Shown: piece after piece, positions 6,253 to 6,417 of the stretch
Layout: each line of letters opens with the position of its first letter
Position numbering within the stretch: position 1 is the first letter of the stretch
Assembly: GCA_002372505.1 (NCBI GenBank)
Contig: DFGY01000085.1
Location: 1-6,417 of the forward strand
DNA length: 6,417 nt
Source of the DNA: Firmicutes bacterium UBA3738
Lineage (GTDB): Bacteria; Bacillota; Clostridia; Peptostreptococcales; Anaerovoracaceae
Direction: 5' to 3'
Made by a program: the position numbers and the translations under genes
The notes under the pieces: generated by a model
Database searches by the model: none
What the model saw: only the letters and a program-made list of their open reading frames with translations
Told to the model about the DNA's origin: nothing

Positions 6253-6258
6253 ATTCCT

Positions 6259-6417
6259 ATGAAATTAAAAATGAAAAACAAGGTAATCGCATTCGCCATG
6301 TCCCTGGCCATGGTATTCACCATGATTCCCATGATGGGAGCTCCGGCCTATGCGGATGATCCGGCACCGCCTGCACCCGGCATTGCTGTAGGACCGGATG
6401 TGCTTAGCGTTGGTTCG
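6259..6417 (+). CDS. Exported protein with Sec signal peptide, 5' part only
   Basis: The frame is open from ATG 6259 to the window edge, giving 53 residues with no stop. The start is a classic Sec signal peptide: a Lys-rich n-region (MKLKMKNK, 1-8), a hydrophobic core (about residues 9-26, VIAFAMSLAMVFTMIPMM), and GAPAYA ending at residue 32, a good signal peptidase I site (AYA before DD). The mature protein begins with a Pro/Ala-rich stretch, DDPAPPAPG (33-41), typical of a flexible surface linker, then IAVGPDVLSVGS. No lipobox Cys follows, so a secreted or wall-associated protein is more likely than a lipoprotein. The visible part does not identify a family. The frame also extends in-frame upstream to ATG 6166, but the perfect RBS and the basic n-region favour 6259. 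Confidence 0.8.
   Translation, partial: MKLKMKNKVIAFAMSLAMVFTMIPMMGAPAYADDPAPPAPGIAVGPDVLSVGS

Noticed and set aside
6099..6359. Plus-strand open frame of 86 codons across the hicB-exported protein gap
   Set aside because: It is in a different frame from the signal-peptide gene at 6259, has no RBS and ends inside that gene. The signal-peptide frame is far better supported.

Overview
This window looks like a chromosomal segment of a Gram-positive, anaerobe-type Firmicute, most likely a member of the Clostridia. Three things suggest this: strong Shine-Dalgarno sequences (AGGGAGG, AGGAGG), a bifunctional penicillin-binding protein with a Cys-containing C-terminal tail of Firmicute type, and a full-length three-part ComEC. 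The genus cannot be fixed from the sequence. All genes are ordinary housekeeping or accessory types. The unusual material lies in the short intergenic stretches and at the left edge.

Left part, minus strand: a class A penicillin-binding protein (431-3208, 925 residues, all catalytic motifs intact) is followed by maf (434 to beyond position 1, truncated by the window). The two share an ATGA stop/start overlap, so they form a translationally coupled operon. The first builds peptidoglycan. The second is a house-cleaning nucleotide pyrophosphatase historically linked to septum formation. The cut end of maf runs into a motif, GGGGACGG followed by TGTCACC on the minus strand, that resembles a dispersed repeat.

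Centre: a 177-bp divergent intergenic region (3209-3385) carries a perfect 35-bp inverted repeat with a 7-nt centre (3245-3321). It fills the gap between the penicillin-binding protein promoter on the left and a good sigma-A-type promoter for comEC on the right. The penicillin-binding protein appears to lack a ribosome binding site and may be translated from a leaderless mRNA.

Right part, plus strand: comEC (3386-5677) encodes the DNA-uptake channel with its metallo-beta-lactamase-fold domain. After 45 bp comes an orphan HicB-type antitoxin or regulator (5723-6076) with no HicA partner in view. After a further 182 bp a new gene starts at 6259 with a perfect AGGAGG and a clear Sec signal peptide. 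It encodes an exported protein that runs off the right edge, so only 53 residues are visible. Its leader (about 6166-6258) contains three crossing complementary segments, one beside the Shine-Dalgarno and one followed by five T residues. That is a candidate cis-regulatory RNA, but unproven.

There is no gene-free stretch longer than 300 bases. I see no rRNA, tRNA, CRISPR array, insertion sequence with a transposase, or origin. I do not see a complete novel multi-gene system. The best leads are the palindrome, the repeat-like edge of maf and the leader of the exported protein.
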